Assembly: GCA_022844345.1 (NCBI GenBank)
Contig: JALHLU010000001.1
Span: forward strand, 424,128 to 488,127
Direction: 5' to 3'
Source of the DNA: Hyphomonadaceae bacterium
GTDB taxonomy: Bacteria; Pseudomonadota; Alphaproteobacteria; Caulobacterales; Hyphomonadaceae
DNA: 64,000 nucleotides
Shown: one piece after another, positions 35,708-46,359 of the stretch
Numbering within the stretch: the stretch's first letter is position 1
Layout: every line of letters begins with the position of its first letter
Translations under genes and position numbers: made by a program
Notes under the pieces: model-generated
The model's input: the letters and a program-made list of their open reading frames with translations, nothing else
Told to the model about the DNA's origin: nothing
Database searches by the model: none

Positions 35708-36835
35708 TCAGCCCCCACCTTCGGGCGCTGCCCCTTCGTCTGTTCCAGGCTCGCGAATAACGGGCGTCACGCGCATGCCCGGGCGGATGTTCTCCTGCCC
35801 CTCGGCAACAAGCTGCGCCTCGTCTGGCAGGCCAGTGACCCAGGCGCCGTCCTCGCTCTCGTCGACAATGTCCGCCGGGGCGAAGCTCACCACGCCGCCC
35901 ACATCGAGATAGCGGATGCCGATGCGCCCCTGCTCATCCGTCGTCATCAGCTTCGGGCTGACGCGGTGGGCCTTGCCGGGGCCGATATCGATCTTGATCT
36001 CCGCCGTGCGTCCCACTGGAATCTTGTTTCCGGGGTTCGGCGTCGCGATCTTCACGAGGAAATTCCGCGAGCGCGGGTCGGCCACGCGCGAGACATAGCT
36101 CACGGCGCCGGCAACCTCGGACCCGTCCGGCAGCCGCACGCGCGCCGGCGCGTTCTGCAGGATCTGCGTCGCCTGCCGCTCATTGGCGCCAGCGACAAAG
36201 TTGATCGGATCAAGCCGCACGACCGTGCCGCACGCGGTTCCAAGGCTGACGAACTGCCCCGTGGTCGCCACGCGCTTTTCGAGGACGCCACGGAAGGGTG
36301 CAACAGCCTGCATCCGGTTGAACTCGTTGCGGGCGACTTCGAGGGCCGCCTGCGCCTCGTCGAGTTCGCTGCGCGCCGACTTTACCCATGCTTCCGAGAC
36401 CCAGCCATTGGCGAAGCGCTGCTGGGCGCTGGTGAAGGCTTCGCGCTTGCGCGCGGCAACCGCCTCGACCTGGCGCACCTTCGCTCCGGCACCATCGACG
36501 TCAAGCCCGCACAGCAGGGCTCCGGCTTCAACGACATCGCCTTCCTTGCCTGGCGTGGTCGTGACTTTTCCAGCCGCCCCGAAGGCAACCTCGCCGATTT
36601 CCGCCTCGCTGCGCCCACCAAGCGAAAGGTAGAGCGTCCGCGTCACTGCGCTGGAGCGCACGAAGACGACCGTTCCATTGTGCTGCTGGGGACTGTCCGG
36701 CAGCACCTTGTCCAGCGTCGGCACGCGGTCGGCAGCCACGTTTGGGGTCGTATCGCCCGGCATCAGCGCGCGGATGCCCACCACGGCCGCGATCAAGGCG
36801 ATCGCCCCGAGCATTATGCTGAGCAGGCGTGGCAA
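35708..36835 (-). CDS. RND efflux periplasmic adaptor (HlyD/MFP type), orphan
   Basis: The 375-residue protein has an N-terminal membrane anchor (LSIMLGAIALIAAVVG), a lipoyl-like half (GEVAFGAAGKVTTTPGKEGDVVEAGALLC), a coiled-coil hairpin (about 125-180), the second lipoyl half AVAPFRGVLEKRVATTGQFVSLG, and beta-barrel plus membrane-proximal domains. Adaptors link an inner-membrane RND pump with an outer-membrane channel. The pump and channel genes, normally directly downstream, are not here: the next gene is the convergent glycosyltransferase. Confidence 0.9.
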   Translation of the reverse strand: MPRLLSIMLGAIALIAAVVGIRALMPGDTTPNVAADRVPTLDKVLPDSPQQHNGTVVFVRSSAVTRTLYLSLGGRSEAEIGEVAFGAAGKVTTTPGKEGDVVEAGALLCGLDVDGAGAKVRQVEAVAARKREAFTSAQQRFANGWVSEAWVKSARSELDEAQAALEVARNEFNRMQAVAPFRGVLEKRVATTGQFVSLGTACGTVVRLDPINFVAGANERQATQILQNAPARVRLPDGSEVAGAVSYVSRVADPRSRNFLVKIATPNPGNKIPVGRTAEIKIDIGPGKAHRVSPKLMTTDEQGRIGIRYLDVGGVVSFAPADIVDESEDGAWVTGLPDEAQLVAEGQENIRPGMRVTPVIREPGTDEGAAPEGGG

Positions 36836-37114
36836 GTGTTCTCAGGCCTCCATGGCGCCCCGCCCCTCGCTTGGGGCGCAGGACCGGCATAGTCGGGACA
36901 TCCCGTCAGATACAGTATCAAATTGCCGTCACAGCAGAGAATGCGCCGCGGGCGAGAATATGGCAGGCGTAACTCGCCCACGCCACACCCCGGCTGTTGG
37001 GGCTAAACATTGGCATTAGTTGCTTTTGGCGGGCCGAACCCCTAGGTCCAGACCGCCACAAATGGTCCCGGATGGGGGCCGTCCGCCAGCCTCACAGGAC
37101 ACCCTGCAGCCATC

Positions 37115-37927
37115 ATGACTGAAGCCGCCGACAAGCCTGCTGAAACGGCGAAATCGCCCAACGCGCCGACGGAGGAAACCGTCCTGTCGGTGAAACACTA
37201 CACCGACCGGATGTTCGCCTTCCGCATCACGCGGCCGGGGGCTTTCCGCTTCCGCTCGGGCGAGTTCGTCATGATCGGCCTGCCCGGCCCAACCGGAAAG
37301 CCGCTGCTGCGCGCCTATTCCATCGCCAGCCCGAGCTGGGACGAGGAGCTGGAGTTCTTCTCGATCAAGGTTCCCGATGGCCCGCTGACCTCGAAGCTCC
37401 AGCTGATCCAGCCCGGCGACAAGGTTCTGCTCGGCCGCAAGTCCACCGGCACGCTGGTCCACGACGCGCTGACGCCGGGCAAACGGCTCTACATGTTCTC
37501 GACCGGCACCGGCCTTGCCCCATTCGCCTCGATCATCCGCGACCCCGACACCTATGAACGCTTCGAGCAGGTGATCCTCACGCACACCTGCCGCGAAGTC
37601 GGCGAACTGAAATACGGCCAGGACCTCGTCGCCTCGTTGAAGGATGACCCGCTGGTCGGCGAGCACGCCCACCGCCTCGTCCACTACACCACCGTCACGC
37701 GGGAGCCCTGGCCCAACCAGAAGCGCATCACGACTTGCATGGAAGACGGCCAGCTCTATCGCGACCTCGGCGTGCCGCCGCTCGATCCCGCCGTCGACCG
37801 CGTGATGGTCTGCGGCTCGATGGACATGATCACCGACATCAAGACCCTCACCGAGAAAGCCGGCCTCAAGGAAGGCTCAAACGCCAGCCCCGCCGAGTTC
37901 GTCATCGAGAAGGCGTTCGTGGGTTAG
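37115..37927 (+). CDS. fpr: Ferredoxin-NADP reductase
   Basis: A 270-residue flavoprotein that passes electrons between NADPH and ferredoxin or flavodoxin. FAD-binding is seen in LLRAYSIASP, NADP-binding in FSTGTGLAPFASIIRD, and the subclass-specific end CGSMDMITDIKTL followed by ASPAEFVIEKAFVG is the bacterial Fpr signature. The N-terminal 20 residues rich in Ala, Pro and Lys are an extension. Its stop overlaps that of the next gene by 4 nt in tail-to-tail orientation. Confidence 0.96.
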   Translation: MTEAADKPAETAKSPNAPTEETVLSVKHYTDRMFAFRITRPGAFRFRSGEFVMIGLPGPTGKPLLRAYSIASPSWDEELEFFSIKVPDGPLTSKLQLIQPGDKVLLGRKSTGTLVHDALTPGKRLYMFSTGTGLAPFASIIRDPDTYERFEQVILTHTCREVGELKYGQDLVASLKDDPLVGEHAHRLVHYTTVTREPWPNQKRITTCMEDGQLYRDLGVPPLDPAVDRVMVCGSMDMITDIKTLTEKAGLKEGSNASPAEFVIEKAFVG

Positions 37928-39450
37928 ACCCGCACCTTGGCCTTGCCGTACACGAACTCCTCCCCATCGAGATCGATCTTCGGCATCTCGTCTTTCTCGC
38001 CCCAGTAGTCCTGTGTGTGCTGCCAGTCGCGCAGCGCTCCACGTTTCGGCAGAAGGTGGATACCGCGCGTGATGTAGCCCGGATTGAAGTCCTCCGGATC
38101 GATCCAGCTCTGCAGCTCCATGTCCTTCAACCGCTCGGGGATCGCCACCTCGACACGCTTCACGCCGCGCTTTTTCATGTGCGTCAGCAGACGGCAGACG
38201 AAATCCGCCACGATATCGACGCGCAGCGTCCAGCTGGCGCGGAAGTAGCCGAACACCCACACCATGTTCGGCAAGCCGGTGAACATCATGCCGCGATAGG
38301 TGACCGTGTCCTTCATTTCTAGCGGCTTGCCATCGACCACAAATCCGATGTCGCCCTGCGGACTGAGATCGAAACCCGTCGCCGTCACGATGATGTCGGC
38401 CTCAAGCTCCTGGCCCGACTTCGTGAGAATGCCCTTCTCCGTGAAGCGCTCGATCTCGTCTGTGACGACAGACGCCTTGCCCGAGGCGATGCCCTGAAAG
38501 AGATCGCCGTCGGGAATGAAGGCGATGCGCTGGCGCCACGGGCGATACTTCGGCGTGAAGTGCTTCTCGATGTCATAGTCCTCGCCGAGGAACAGCTTCA
38601 CTGCGGCAAGCAACTCCGCCTTCACCGCCTCCGGCTCCTCCTTCGAGCGCCGCGTGAAATCATCCTGCGTCTTCAGGATCTGCCGGCGCGTGATCTCGTG
38701 CACCCACGCCTCATCCACATCGAGCGCGCGCAGTTGCTCGGCGATCTCGATCGCATTGCGCCCCGGAATGAAATAGGTCGGCGAGCGCTGCAGCATCGTC
38801 ACGTGCGAGGTGTCATTCGCCACCGCCGGGATCAGCGTCGCGGCCGTAGCCCCCGACCCGATCACGACCATCCGCTTGCCCTTGTAGTCGAGGTCATCCG
38901 GCCAGGTCTGCGGATGAACGATCCGGCCCTTGAAGTCCGCCATGCCCGGCCATTCGGGCGTGTAGCCCTGCCCATGCCGGTAATAGCCCTGGCACATCCA
39001 GAGGAAGCCGGTCGTGAATGTCCGCGTGGCGCCATCGGATTTGCGCGTCGCCGTGATCGTCCAGAGATTGTCCGCGCTCGACCACTCGGCCTTCGTGATG
39101 GTGTGGCCATAACGGATGTGCGGGTTGAGCCCGTTCTCCTCGATCACCTCTTCCATGTAGCGCAGGATTTCCGCGGCCGAAGCGATGGGCGGCCCCACCC
39201 ACGGCTTGAAGCGATAGCCGAACGTATGAAGGTCGCTGTCCGAGCGGATGCCCGGATATTTGTGCGTGATCCAGGTGCCGCCAAAGGTGTCCTGCGCCTC
39301 CAGCGCCACAAAAGTCGTTCCGGGCGTCTGGTGCTTGAGGTGATAGGCAGCCCCGATCCCGGATATTCCGGCCCCCACGATCAGCACATCGACGTGCTCG
39401 GCGCCTCCGCCATCTGTGGCCCTGCTCAATGTCTTTGCGGCAACGCTCAT
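37924..39450 (-). CDS. Flavin-containing (Baeyer-Villiger-type) monooxygenase
   Basis: A 508-residue FAD/NADPH enzyme. It has an FAD Rossmann motif LIVGAGISGIGAAYHL, GGTWITHKYPGIRSDSD, the monooxygenase fingerprint FKGRIVHPQTWPDD, the NADPH motif VVIGSGATAATLIP and IVTATGFDLSPQGDIGF. Such enzymes insert oxygen into ketones or oxidise N and S atoms. ATG 39450 gives MSVAAKTL; ATGs at 39465 and 39468 are equally possible. Its neighbour fpr could supply electrons only indirectly, and the overlap is tail to tail. Confidence 0.92.
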   Translation of the reverse strand: MSVAAKTLSRATDGGGAEHVDVLIVGAGISGIGAAYHLKHQTPGTTFVALEAQDTFGGTWITHKYPGIRSDSDLHTFGYRFKPWVGPPIASAAEILRYMEEVIEENGLNPHIRYGHTITKAEWSSADNLWTITATRKSDGATRTFTTGFLWMCQGYYRHGQGYTPEWPGMADFKGRIVHPQTWPDDLDYKGKRMVVIGSGATAATLIPAVANDTSHVTMLQRSPTYFIPGRNAIEIAEQLRALDVDEAWVHEITRRQILKTQDDFTRRSKEEPEAVKAELLAAVKLFLGEDYDIEKHFTPKYRPWRQRIAFIPDGDLFQGIASGKASVVTDEIERFTEKGILTKSGQELEADIIVTATGFDLSPQGDIGFVVDGKPLEMKDTVTYRGMMFTGLPNMVWVFGYFRASWTLRVDIVADFVCRLLTHMKKRGVKRVEVAIPERLKDMELQSWIDPEDFNPGYITRGIHLLPKRGALRDWQHTQDYWGEKDEMPKIDLDGEEFVYGKAKVRV

Positions 39451-39675
39451 ATGGACGTTTCCCATCATGTTTGCCCTGTCACTTGACAGCATTATCCGGC
39501 TCAGGAAAAGCACATGCTTGATTTCGATCATCCGCACGCGGGCATTCGTGCGCTGACCGATGGACAAAAAGGCCGTGTTCAGGGACGACCTCTAGGCGAA
39601 CGAAGCGGGAGGCCGAAGGGCGGACCGCCGTTCGTGACAACGCTTTGGGACGCCGTCCCGATGGAGCCCGTCCCA

Positions 39676-40566
39676 ATGATCCGCAAGTTCAGTCTCCTCG
39701 CCGTGCTGGCCGCCTTAGTCGCCACGGCGCCCGCCGCCGCCCAGCAGGATCAGCAAACAGACGACGACAAGGTCGTGGTTGTGGGCCGCGTCGCCGAAGA
39801 CGCCGTGCGCGACTTCGTGGCTGAGGTGGGCGCCGCCCCGGCTGGCCAGAACCTCGCGCGCTGGGACCGGCGTGTGTGCGTCGGCGCCGCCAACATGACG
39901 CCGCACTACGCCCAGAGGCTGATCGATCAGGTTTCCAGGGTTGCCCTCGCAATCGGCCTCGAGATCGGAGAGCCGGGCTGCCGTCCGAATATTCTCATCC
40001 TTGCAGACCGGGATGGCGACGCCCTTGCCGTGCGTCTGGTCGCAGATAGCCCCGAGGGCTTCCGGCCCGACCGCACGTCCAGCAACCTGGGCAGCGAAGC
40101 CCTGCGACGGTTCCAGACGTCGGACGCGCCAGTGCGCTGGTGGCACGTTACCCAGACGGTTGTCGCTGACACTGGCGAGCCGGCCACCGGCGGCGCCACA
40201 GTCCAGGTCCGCGGCGCGTCCCGGATACGCAGCAATGTCCGCCAGGACATGGCCAACGTCATCGTCATTCTGGATACCAGCCGGATCGGCGCCGCCTCGT
40301 TCAGCTCACTCGCCGATTATGTTTCGATGATTGCGCTTGCCCAGGTGGATGCCGAGGCCGACATGCGTGAATTCCCCACCGTCTTGAATCTTTTCGCCAA
40401 TGAGACAGGCGACCGTACGGCACGCATGACGCAGTGGGACCTCGACTATCTGATCTCGCTTTACGACACGCGCGGCGATGCAGCCAATCCGAACCGCGAG
40501 GCGCGCGATATCGCCCGCGGAATGCAGGACCAGCCGTCAACCCTCAAGGACGCTGCCGGGAACTGA
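39676..40566 (+). CDS. Secreted protein of unknown function
   Basis: A 296-residue protein with a good signal peptide (MIRKFSLLAVLAALVATAPAAAQ). The mature part contains CVGAANM and GCRPNILILADRDG, a pair of Cys residues likely to form a disulfide, then SSLADYVSMIALAQVD and LISLYDTRGDAANPNREARDIA. I have seen this general pattern in Caulobacterales secreted proteins, but no named domain is recalled. The ATG at 39676 is preferred for its signal; one at 39661 is an alternative. Confidence 0.75.
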   Translation: MIRKFSLLAVLAALVATAPAAAQQDQQTDDDKVVVVGRVAEDAVRDFVAEVGAAPAGQNLARWDRRVCVGAANMTPHYAQRLIDQVSRVALAIGLEIGEPGCRPNILILADRDGDALAVRLVADSPEGFRPDRTSSNLGSEALRRFQTSDAPVRWWHVTQTVVADTGEPATGGATVQVRGASRIRSNVRQDMANVIVILDTSRIGAASFSSLADYVSMIALAQVDAEADMREFPTVLNLFANETGDRTARMTQWDLDYLISLYDTRGDAANPNREARDIARGMQDQPSTLKDAAGN

Positions 40567-40742
40567 CACGGCTGGGCGCCTGACGAAATCAATAGCAGGT
40601 CTGCGTCAAATCCCGCGCATGAAGCCTTCAGGGCCTGCCGCCGCGAAATTGCGCCTTTGACCATTCTGGCGCTTCATCTACATGCGGAATAGAGCCATCT
40701 GGTCGGCGGCGCCCGTAGAGGCGCAATACGGGAGACGCACCA

Positions 40743-42710
40743 ATGTCCGAAGCGCACATGTATCCTGTGCCGCCCGAGTTCGCGGCCAAGGCTCATGTAG
40801 ACGCGGCGAAGTACGAGGCCATGTACGCCGCCTCCATCACTGACCCAGAGGCGTTCTGGCGCGAGCATGGCCGGCGCCTGCGCTGGATGCGGCCCTATAC
40901 CAGGGTGAAGAACGTCAACTGGGACATCTCGAAAACCAACGATCCCAACGACCTGCGCGTCAAATGGTACGAGGACGGCACACTCAACGTCTCGGCCAAC
41001 TGCATCGACCGCCACCTGCCCCACAAGGCCGACACGACCGCGATCATCTTCGAGGGCGATGACCCGTCCGTCTCGCGGAAGATTTCCTACGCCGAGCTCT
41101 ATTCGGAGGTCTGCCGCTTCGCCAATGTGCTGAAGAGCCAGGGCGTCAAGCGCGGCGACCGCGTCACCATCTACATGCCGATGATCCCCGAGGCGGCCTA
41201 TGCGATGCTTGCCTGCTCGCGGATCGGCGCCGTCCATTCCGTCGTATTCGGCGGCTTCTCGCCCGACAGCCTCGCTGGACGCATCGAGGATTGCGGCTCC
41301 ACCTGCATCGTCACCGCGGACGAAGGCGTGCGCGGCGGCAAGCCGGTCCCGCTCAAGGCCAATGTCGACGAAGCCATCGACCATCTCGGCGACCGCTCGC
41401 CCGTGACCTCCGTCATCGTCGTCAAGCGCACGGGCGGAAACATCACGCTCAAGTCTGGGCGCGACGAATACTATTCCGTCCTCGCCAAGGACGAAACCGA
41501 CGAATGCGAGCCCGAGGAGATGAGCGCGGAAGATCCGCTCTTCATTCTCTACACGTCCGGCTCCACCGGAAAGCCCAAGGGCGTGCTGCACACCACAGGC
41601 GGCTATCTCGTCTGGGCGTCGATGACCCACGAGATCGTTTTCGACTACAAGCCCGGCGAAGTCTTCTGGTGCACGGCCGATGTCGGCTGGGTCACCGGCC
41701 ATTCCTACGTCGTCTATGGCCCGCTCGCGAACGGCGCCACCACGCTGATGTTCGAAGGCGTTCCCACATGGCCGGACGCCTCGCGCTTCTGGAAGACGAT
41801 CGACAAGCACAAGGTCTCGATCTTCTACACTGCCCCCACCGCCCTGCGCGCGCTGATGGGCGCAGGCGACCAGTTCGTGACGTCGTCCTCACGCAAGTCG
41901 CTGCGCCTGATGGGCTCCGTCGGCGAGCCGATCAATCCGGAAGCGTGGGAGTGGTACTACCGCGTCGTCGGCGAGCAGCGCTGCCCCATCGTCGACACAT
42001 GGTGGCAGACGGAAACCGGCGCCACGCTGATGACGCCCTTGCCTGGCGCGCACGCGCTCAAGCCCGGCTCCGCTGCGAAACCCTTCTTCTCGATCCGCCC
42101 GCAACTTGTGGACGACAAGGGAACGGTGCTTGAGGGCGCAACCGCCGGCAACCTCTGCATCCTCGATAGCTGGCCCGGCCAGATGCGCACGGTCTATGGC
42201 GACCACGCGCGTTTCGTCGACACCTACTTCAAGACCTATCCCGGCAAGTACTTCACCGGCGACGGCTGCCGCCGCGATGAGGATGGCTATTACTGGATCA
42301 CCGGCCGTGTTGACGACGTCATCAACGTCTCGGGCCACCGCCTTGGCACCGCCGAGGTCGAAAGTGCGCTCGTTGCGCATCCGAAAGTAGCCGAGTCCGC
42401 AGTGGTCGGTTACCCGCACAACATCAAGGGCCAGGGAATTTACGCGTACGTCTCCCTGATGGCGGGGCAAAACCCGAGTGACGAGCTGCGCAGGGAACTT
42501 GTGAACTGGGTCCGCAAGGAAATCGGTCCTATTGCGACGCCAGATGTCATACAGTTTGCGCCTGGGCTGCCTAAGACACGGTCCGGGAAGATCATGCGCC
42601 GCATCCTGCGCAAGATTGCGGAGAACGACTTTGCGAACCTTGGCGACACTTCAACTCTTGCAGATCCTGCGGTGGTAGATGACCTCGTTAGCAACCGCGC
42701 AAACAAGTAG
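40743..42710 (+). CDS. acs: Acetyl-CoA synthetase
   Basis: A 655-residue AMP-forming enzyme that activates acetate to acetyl-CoA. ANL-superfamily motifs are complete: [60 protein letters not shown] and the C-terminal [15 protein letters not shown] with the catalytic Lys that is often controlled by acetylation. [15 protein letters not shown] is the standard N-terminus. Upstream 176 bases carry no other gene and should hold its promoter. Confidence 0.97.
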   Translation: MSEAHMYPVPPEFAAKAHVDAAKYEAMYAASITDPEAFWREHGRRLRWMRPYTRVKNVNWDISKTNDPNDLRVKWYEDGTLNVSANCIDRHLPHKADTTAIIFEGDDPSVSRKISYAELYSEVCRFANVLKSQGVKRGDRVTIYMPMIPEAAYAMLACSRIGAVHSVVFGGFSPDSLAGRIEDCGSTCIVTADEGVRGGKPVPLKANVDEAIDHLGDRSPVTSVIVVKRTGGNITLKSGRDEYYSVLAKDETDECEPEEMSAEDPLFILYTSGSTGKPKGVLHTTGGYLVWASMTHEIVFDYKPGEVFWCTADVGWVTGHSYVVYGPLANGATTLMFEGVPTWPDASRFWKTIDKHKVSIFYTAPTALRALMGAGDQFVTSSSRKSLRLMGSVGEPINPEAWEWYYRVVGEQRCPIVDTWWQTETGATLMTPLPGAHALKPGSAAKPFFSIRPQLVDDKGTVLEGATAGNLCILDSWPGQMRTVYGDHARFVDTYFKTYPGKYFTGDGCRRDEDGYYWITGRVDDVINVSGHRLGTAEVESALVAHPKVAESAVVGYPHNIKGQGIYAYVSLMAGQNPSDELRRELVNWVRKEIGPIATPDVIQFAPGLPKTRSGKIMRRILRKIAENDFANLGDTSTLADPAVVDDLVSNRANK

Positions 42711-42725
42711 AGCTAGCTAGACCGC

Positions 42726-43439
42726 GTGGCCCGCGAAAACGGAATACTTGAGGACTGGCACGACGCCCGGGGGTTTGGCTTCATCCGCCGGCCCGACGGA
42801 TCGAAGCTGTATGTCCACATGAAGTCTATCGGGAAGAGCACCGAGCGTCCCCAACCTGGCGACAAGCTTTCCTACGAAATCGGCGAAGGCGCTGGCGGCC
42901 GTCCCGCCGCCGTCAAGGTCCGGATCACAACCCCGCCTGCGAAGCCTTCGGCCGCTGCGCAGCAATCCGTCGCTGAACCAACACAGGGCGCGAAGCCTGC
43001 CGCCGTCAACGCCACGCGTCCCGCGCGCGAGCCAAAACCAGGCTTCCGCCAGATATCGATGCGCACGGCCGCTGCCGCAACCATCATCGTCCTGCTTGGC
43101 AACAACATCATGCTGGGCCGATTCCCCGTCTGGGTCGGCTTGCTCTACATCATCGGTGGCATAGCCTCGTGGCTGTTCTACCAGGCCGACAAGCACGCAG
43201 CCGAAAAGCGGCAATGGCGCGCGCCCGAGCGCAGCCTGCACCTTGCCGACCTCGCCTTCGGCATCATCGGCGGCCTGCTTGCCCAGCATGTGCTGCGGCA
43301 CAAGACCTACAAGCCCGGTTTCGTGACTGTCACTGCGCTGATCACGGCGCTGCACGTGCTGACGCTTGGCCTGGTCATGCTGGCCGTCTACGTCCCCGGC
43401 GGCGTCGGCGACTTCTTCCGGCATTACTTGGGAGCTTAG
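42726..43439 (+). CDS. Cold-shock domain fused to DUF1294 membrane domain
   Basis: The 237-residue protein begins with a cold-shock nucleic-acid-binding domain (about 1-67: GILEDWHDARGFGFIRRPDG, KLYVHMKSI), then a Pro/Ala linker and a DUF1294 domain with three or four membrane helices (about 108-235; YQADKHAAEKRQWRAPERSLH is the DUF1294 core). This fusion occurs in several proteobacteria; its role is not known. GTG 42726 lies 15 nt after the acs stop, suggesting cotranscription. Confidence 0.9.
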   Translation: MARENGILEDWHDARGFGFIRRPDGSKLYVHMKSIGKSTERPQPGDKLSYEIGEGAGGRPAAVKVRITTPPAKPSAAAQQSVAEPTQGAKPAAVNATRPAREPKPGFRQISMRTAAAATIIVLLGNNIMLGRFPVWVGLLYIIGGIASWLFYQADKHAAEKRQWRAPERSLHLADLAFGIIGGLLAQHVLRHKTYKPGFVTVTALITALHVLTLGLVMLAVYVPGGVGDFFRHYLGA

Positions 43440-43448
43440 GCCGCAGCC

Positions 43449-46229
43449 TCACACCGCGATATCGAACTCGTCGAGATCGAAGTCGCGGTCGTCAGCGGGC
43501 TGCTCCGCAGCGCCAGCCCGGGCATAGCGCGCGATCGCCTCGAACAGCGTCTCGCGTACGATCGGCTTGGCGACGTGATCGTCGGCCCCAGCCTCCTTGG
43601 CCTCCAGCACGTGGTCGTCGGTCGCGTTGGCCGACACCGCCAGCATGGGCGTCGGCACGCGCCCTTTTTCCTTCTCCCAGGCGCGAATGGCGCGCATGGC
43701 GGCAAGTCCGCCCATGATCGGCATCTGCAGGTCCATCAGGACAAGGTCGAACTTGCCTGCCGAGAACTTGTCGACGGCTTCCTTTCCATTCTCGGCAAAG
43801 GTGATGTGCAGCCCGCTCTGCGCCAGCAGCAACTCAACCACGCGGCGGTTCATCGGGTTGTCTTCAGCCACCAGCAGGCGAAGGTTCTCTATGCTGGTCT
43901 CGGTATCGAAGTCCTCTACCGCCACGGTGGTCAGCGCGCCCAGGGCGGCAATGCGATCGCGCGAAATCGGGATGGTGACCTCAAAGGTCGATCCCTGGCC
44001 CTGCTTCGACACCGCGCTCACTTGTCCGTTCATCAGCTCGACAAGGCGCTTCACGATGGAAAGACCAAGCCCGAGCCCGCCATACCGGCGCGAGGTCGAG
44101 ATATCGGCCTGCTCGAACCGCTCGAAGATGCGCTCGGCGACTTCCGGCGCGAACCCAACGCCAGAATCGGTCACCGCGAGGCGCAACTGCGTCCTGTCGC
44201 CGGCGATTTCCTCGACGCTGGCCGAAACGCTGATGCCGCCCTGCTCGGTGAACTTCACCGCATTGTTGAGGAGGTTGCCAAGCACCTGGCCAATGCGCAC
44301 CGGGTCGGCGCGGAACACCCCATCGCAGCTTGCGGAGACGAAAGCGTCAAAGCGCAGGCCTTTGGCCTCGGCGCGCGTACGCGCTGCCTCGCAGGTGTTG
44401 CGCAAAGCCTCTTCCAGTTCGAACGGCCGTACGTCGAAACTGATATCGTCGCCTTCAAGGCGCGAGAATTCGACCAGGTCGTCCATCACGCGCAGCAGCG
44501 TCTTGCCCGATGTCGAGATCAGGCGAACCATCTCGCCCTGGCGCTCGTCCAGCTCAGTGCGCGCGAGCACTTCGGACACCGCAAGCACGCCGTTCAGCGG
44601 CGTGCGAATCTCGTGGCTCATGTTCGACAGGAAGTCGGACTTCGCCGCCGCCGCAACCAGTGCGCGCTGCTCGGCCTCCATCGCCTTGATCTCGATGTGC
44701 TTGCGCGCCGTGATATCCTGGATGACAGCGAATGCGCGCGCTGGCGAACCTTTCACGGTCTTGAGGATGCGGACAGAGGCGGCGTGCCAGATCTCGCGGC
44801 CATCCACGAACGTGACGCGATACTCCGCCGTGTAGGGTGCGCCGCCGGCGAGGTGCGCACGCCACTTGTTGGCCAGCATCTCGCGGTCGGAAGCGTGGAT
44901 CCAGCTGTCGCCGCCGGTCAGAGAGTCGAATGTCGGGCGCTGTGGGAAGAAGTGCTTCCAGTCGCCTTCGACAAACGTCTCACGCATCTCGAAATCGAGT
45001 TCCCAGATCATCATCTGGGTGATCGCGAGTCCGAACGACATGCGCTCCTTGGAGCTTTCGATCTCGTGCTGCGCCTGCACCAGCGCGGTGACATCCTCGT
45101 GCACGGCGATCATGCCGCCGATCTGCCCATCGCCATTGTGCCAGGGGGCAGCCGACCATTTCAGCCAGCGCTGGTTTCCGCTGTGGCTATCATATGGATC
45201 CCGCTCATGGCTCATCACCTCGCCGCGCAGCACGCGCCGGTGCATGGCGCGCCACTTCTCCGGTATCCATGGCTGGATTTCGTAGATGTTGCGGCCGAGG
45301 ACTTCGCCTTCGGTCATCCGGTGCGCTGCGATCCAGCTGGAGCTGGCCATGACCACGCGCAGTTCGTTGTCGCACATGCAGATCGACATCGGCGCGGCCT
45401 GCACAAAGCGGCGCACGGTTGAATCTGCGTTGAGGGCCGCCTGCAGCGCGGCATGGCCGTCCGTCTTGTCGACGACAACGCCGTGCATCGCCTCCACCTG
45501 CCCGCGCGCATCGATCGAAGGCGAACCAGCGACGCGCACCATACGCGTCGTCCCATCCGCGCGACGAAGCCGAAAGGTCTGCTTCACGGACTTGCGCTTC
45601 TCGAAGGCCTCGCGCGCGGCCTGCACGACCGCCTCCCGGTCTTCCGGCACGATCATTTCAACAAGGTCAGTCAGCACCAGCGGCGGCGCCGCCGGATCGA
45701 GCCCGAGGATGCGCGAAGCGCCGGGCGAGCATTGCAGCTTGAAGTCACGTCCCGCGCGCCAGTGGCCGATATCGTCGACCTGCTCGACAGCATCGCGCGC
45801 CGTTGCCGTCTCCTGCCGCTCGCGCTCGAGCAGGTCCTGCCGCGTGACATCGCGGCCGACGAAGGAGACGAGGCCGGACTCACAAAGCCAGGACATCTCC
45901 GCATCGATCAGGCGCGTCTCGCCGCCGATGCGGAAACGCATCTGCATCGTCCGGATGGGAGCCTTGTCGTTGAGGCTGCGCAACGCATCGCGCACAGCTT
46001 CGCGCTTGTCCGGGTCGACGTAGGAGAGGATCGAGGCGTCATGCGCGCCGCCGGCCGGCCCGGTCAGGCGGCGATAGGCGATGTTGGCGCGAACAACGCG
46101 GCCCTCCTGGTCGATGAGCGCGAACGCCTCCGTTGCGGCGTTCAGGAAATGCTCCGTCGCGCTCGCGAAGCACCTCTCGATCACCTCAGGGGGCGATCCT
46201 GAACCCAGAGGAAGCGGTGTCGACGTCAT
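43449..46229 (-). CDS. PAS-rich hybrid histidine kinase with C-terminal receiver
   Basis: A 926-residue soluble kinase. Four PAS-type sensor repeats cover about 25-510, followed by a dimerisation domain with His539 in SNMSHEIRTPLNG, an ATPase domain (GNLLNNAVKFTEQGG, DSGVGFAPEVAERIFERFEQAD, GLGLGLSIVKRLVELM) and a receiver domain (about 783-900) with Asp833 in LVLMDLQMPIMGG and Lys888 in HVAKPI. No membrane segment is visible, so the signal is probably cytoplasmic such as redox or a ligand. There is no output domain, so it likely passes phosphate to a separate Hpt protein. Orphan gene. Confidence 0.95.
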   Translation of the reverse strand: MTSTPLPLGSGSPPEVIERCFASATEHFLNAATEAFALIDQEGRVVRANIAYRRLTGPAGGAHDASILSYVDPDKREAVRDALRSLNDKAPIRTMQMRFRIGGETRLIDAEMSWLCESGLVSFVGRDVTRQDLLERERQETATARDAVEQVDDIGHWRAGRDFKLQCSPGASRILGLDPAAPPLVLTDLVEMIVPEDREAVVQAAREAFEKRKSVKQTFRLRRADGTTRMVRVAGSPSIDARGQVEAMHGVVVDKTDGHAALQAALNADSTVRRFVQAAPMSICMCDNELRVVMASSSWIAAHRMTEGEVLGRNIYEIQPWIPEKWRAMHRRVLRGEVMSHERDPYDSHSGNQRWLKWSAAPWHNGDGQIGGMIAVHEDVTALVQAQHEIESSKERMSFGLAITQMMIWELDFEMRETFVEGDWKHFFPQRPTFDSLTGGDSWIHASDREMLANKWRAHLAGGAPYTAEYRVTFVDGREIWHAASVRILKTVKGSPARAFAVIQDITARKHIEIKAMEAEQRALVAAAAKSDFLSNMSHEIRTPLNGVLAVSEVLARTELDERQGEMVRLISTSGKTLLRVMDDLVEFSRLEGDDISFDVRPFELEEALRNTCEAARTRAEAKGLRFDAFVSASCDGVFRADPVRIGQVLGNLLNNAVKFTEQGGISVSASVEEIAGDRTQLRLAVTDSGVGFAPEVAERIFERFEQADISTSRRYGGLGLGLSIVKRLVELMNGQVSAVSKQGQGSTFEVTIPISRDRIAALGALTTVAVEDFDTETSIENLRLLVAEDNPMNRRVVELLLAQSGLHITFAENGKEAVDKFSAGKFDLVLMDLQMPIMGGLAAMRAIRAWEKEKGRVPTPMLAVSANATDDHVLEAKEAGADDHVAKPIVRETLFEAIARYARAGAAEQPADDRDFDLDEFDIAV

Positions 46230-46359
46230 GGACCTTTGGCGCCTGTGGAAATCCCTGGAGCCAGTTACATCGGAGAAGGGTTAACAAAACCGTAGGTCCA
46301 TGCCGGTCTTGGAGGCCAAAACCCCAGGCAGCCGCCGGGATTCGTGGGAATTTTTTGCC

